From Betaproteobacteria bacterium (GTDB lineage Bacteria > Desulfobacterota > Desulfovibrionia > Desulfovibrionales > Desulfovibrionaceae), in the NCBI GenBank assembly GCA_009778295.1, contig WRKB01000242.1, forward strand, positions 1 through 6,525: DNA of 6,525 nucleotides, read 5' to 3'. The notes beneath the pieces were generated by a model. It was not told where the DNA came from. It ran no database searches and worked only from the letters and a program-made list of their open reading frames with translations. Numbering within the stretch: position 1 is the stretch's first letter; each line of letters begins with the position of its first letter. Positions 5,619 to 6,525 of the stretch are shown piece by piece. The translations under genes were made by a program, and so were the position numbers.

Positions 5619-6525
5619 ATGCCTTTGATCCGTGCAAGTTTCGTGTGTCTGCTGCTTGTGAGTTGCCTATACGCCCCTTTGAACGCATACGCCGCCGCCC
5701 CCCCCCAGAAAACCGCCCCTGCGGCAATTGAAACAGGTCAAAAAAATGTTTCGGAGAGCATCCCCCCGAAAGCGGAAGCGAAAAGTACCCCCTCCTCGCA
5801 AAATGCCTCAGAAGCTACAACTCCTCCCACTGCCGAGGAAACAGCCGGCACGGCCGCCGACAGTTGGGCTCTGGCCTGGGAAAACCAATCTTTTTACGTG
5901 CAGGGAATAGAAAGCGTCCTGAACAAGCTGCGCGATTCATTGCCTGACATGGCCAAAAATACTTCCCTGAAGCTCCCCGGAGTTGAGACCAATGTGCGCG
6001 GGCTGGATCTGCTCGCCGAACAATATGCCGACAATCCCATAGTTCTTGGTGCTGTTCACAGGCGCTATTTTCTCCTGCGCAACGATTTGCACCGGATGCT
6101 TGAGGATGCCCAACAGGCGCGGACGCAATTGGAGGAATTGCTGCCCAAACTCAATAAATTCGAAGAGACCTTAAACGGTGCCCAGGCGAGCCAGGACAAG
6201 ACGCACAGCCAGGAACTCGCCACGCTGCTCAAACAGGTGAATCAACTCAAAAGAAGATTGCTGGAAACGCAGACCCGTCTCGCCGGCATGCTGACCCCCG
6301 GCGATTTCCTGGAGCAACGTCTGACCCAGTCCATCAATTCCATACACCAGGCTATGCCGGAACGCTGGCTCGAGTACTACACCACGCAAGGCCGCTTTTT
6401 TATGCCCGCAGCCTGGGAGGACATGGGGGACACCCTAGCTCGACAGCTGGATTCCCTGCAATTACGCCTGCCTATTGAGCTGCCGCAGAACAAAAAAGTT
6501 TGGCTGACTGTCGGCCCCCGTTTTT
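5619..6525 (+). CDS. N-terminal 302 residues of a probable large MscS-family mechanosensitive channel, 3'-truncated
   Basis: The frame is open from ATG 5619 to the window end with no stop. GAGG at 5610-5613 lies five bases upstream. Residues 1-25 form a signal peptide with an AYA cleavage motif (23-25). Residues 26-82 are a low-complexity linker rich in Ala, Pro, Ser, Thr and Glu. From Trp83 (SWALAWENQSFYVQG) the sequence becomes structured and mostly helical, with a likely coiled coil at about 150-225 (ELATLLKQVNQLKRRLLETQ and nearby). A Tyr253-Tyr254 then phe-rich stretch, Trp266 and a Leu/Pro segment follow. This layout of signal peptide, coiled-coil periplasmic domain and a Tyr-Tyr/Trp pattern matches the N-terminal head of large MscK/MscM-like channels annotated in Desulfovibrio, which release solutes during hypo-osmotic shock. 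No pore or membrane segments are inside the window, so the channel assignment is inference. Another long periplasmic coiled-coil protein is possible. A nine-C run spans codons 27-30. Confidence 0.6.
   Translation, partial: MPLIRASFVCLLLVSCLYAPLNAYAAAPPQKTAPAAIETGQKNVSESIPPKAEAKSTPSSQNASEATTPPTAEETAGTAADSWALAWENQSFYVQGIESVLNKLRDSLPDMAKNTSLKLPGVETNVRGLDLLAEQYADNPIVLGAVHRRYFLLRNDLHRMLEDAQQARTQLEELLPKLNKFEETLNGAQASQDKTHSQELATLLKQVNQLKRRLLETQTRLAGMLTPGDFLEQRLTQSINSIHQAMPERWLEYYTTQGRFFMPAAWEDMGDTLARQLDSLQLRLPIELPQNKKVWLTVGPRF
5698..5706 (+). repeat. Homopolymeric run of nine C
   Basis: Nine consecutive C bases span the end of codon 27 to the first base of codon 30 of the putative channel gene, two codons after the predicted signal-peptide cleavage site. 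In the sequence as given the frame stays open across it. Gain or loss of one base would shift the frame and separate the signal peptide from the rest of the protein. Confidence 0.9.

Noticed and set aside
5728..5910. 60-residue Arg/Lys/Pro-rich open frame on the plus strand
   Set aside because: It is an out-of-frame reading of the low-complexity linker of the gene starting at 5619, with composition explained by that shift.

Overview
The window is dense, forward-strand bacterial DNA, moderately GC-rich. It resembles a sulfate-reducing deltaproteobacterium of the Desulfovibrio group. That assignment is inference. It rests on a LutC protein followed by a fused LutB-LutA iron-sulfur protein, a CCG-domain Fe-S protein just upstream, and a neighbouring LctP lactate permease, an assembly familiar from Desulfovibrio lactate-oxidation regions.

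Positions 1-4791 form a lactate-uptake and lactate-oxidation block, probably one transcription unit that starts outside the window. In order it holds: the C-terminal end of a CCG-domain Fe-S protein, probably the electron-transfer subunit of a GlcD/Dld-type D-lactate or glycolate dehydrogenase; lutC (271-903); a 715-residue LutB-LutA fusion (906-3053); and an LctP-family permease (3118-4791). Gaps are 19, 2 and 64 bases. The first three genes would pass electrons from lactate through flavin and Fe-S centres toward the membrane, and the permease supplies the substrate. A pair of hairpins at 4811-4878, the second with a perfect 12-bp stem, probably ends the unit.

Positions 4917-6525 hold a second two-gene unit with a 30-base gap. 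The first gene encodes a small predicted lipoprotein (4917-5588) of unassigned function. The second (5619 to beyond the window end) encodes a secreted N-terminal region with an Ala/Pro/Ser/Thr linker and a coiled coil, and looks like the periplasmic head of a large MscS-type mechanosensitive channel. A run of nine C residues sits at its signal-peptide junction.

I see no RNA genes, mobile elements, CRISPR arrays or phage genes. Most of the window is recognisable metabolism. The less explained parts are the lipoprotein/channel pair, the poly-C tract and the hairpin region after the permease.
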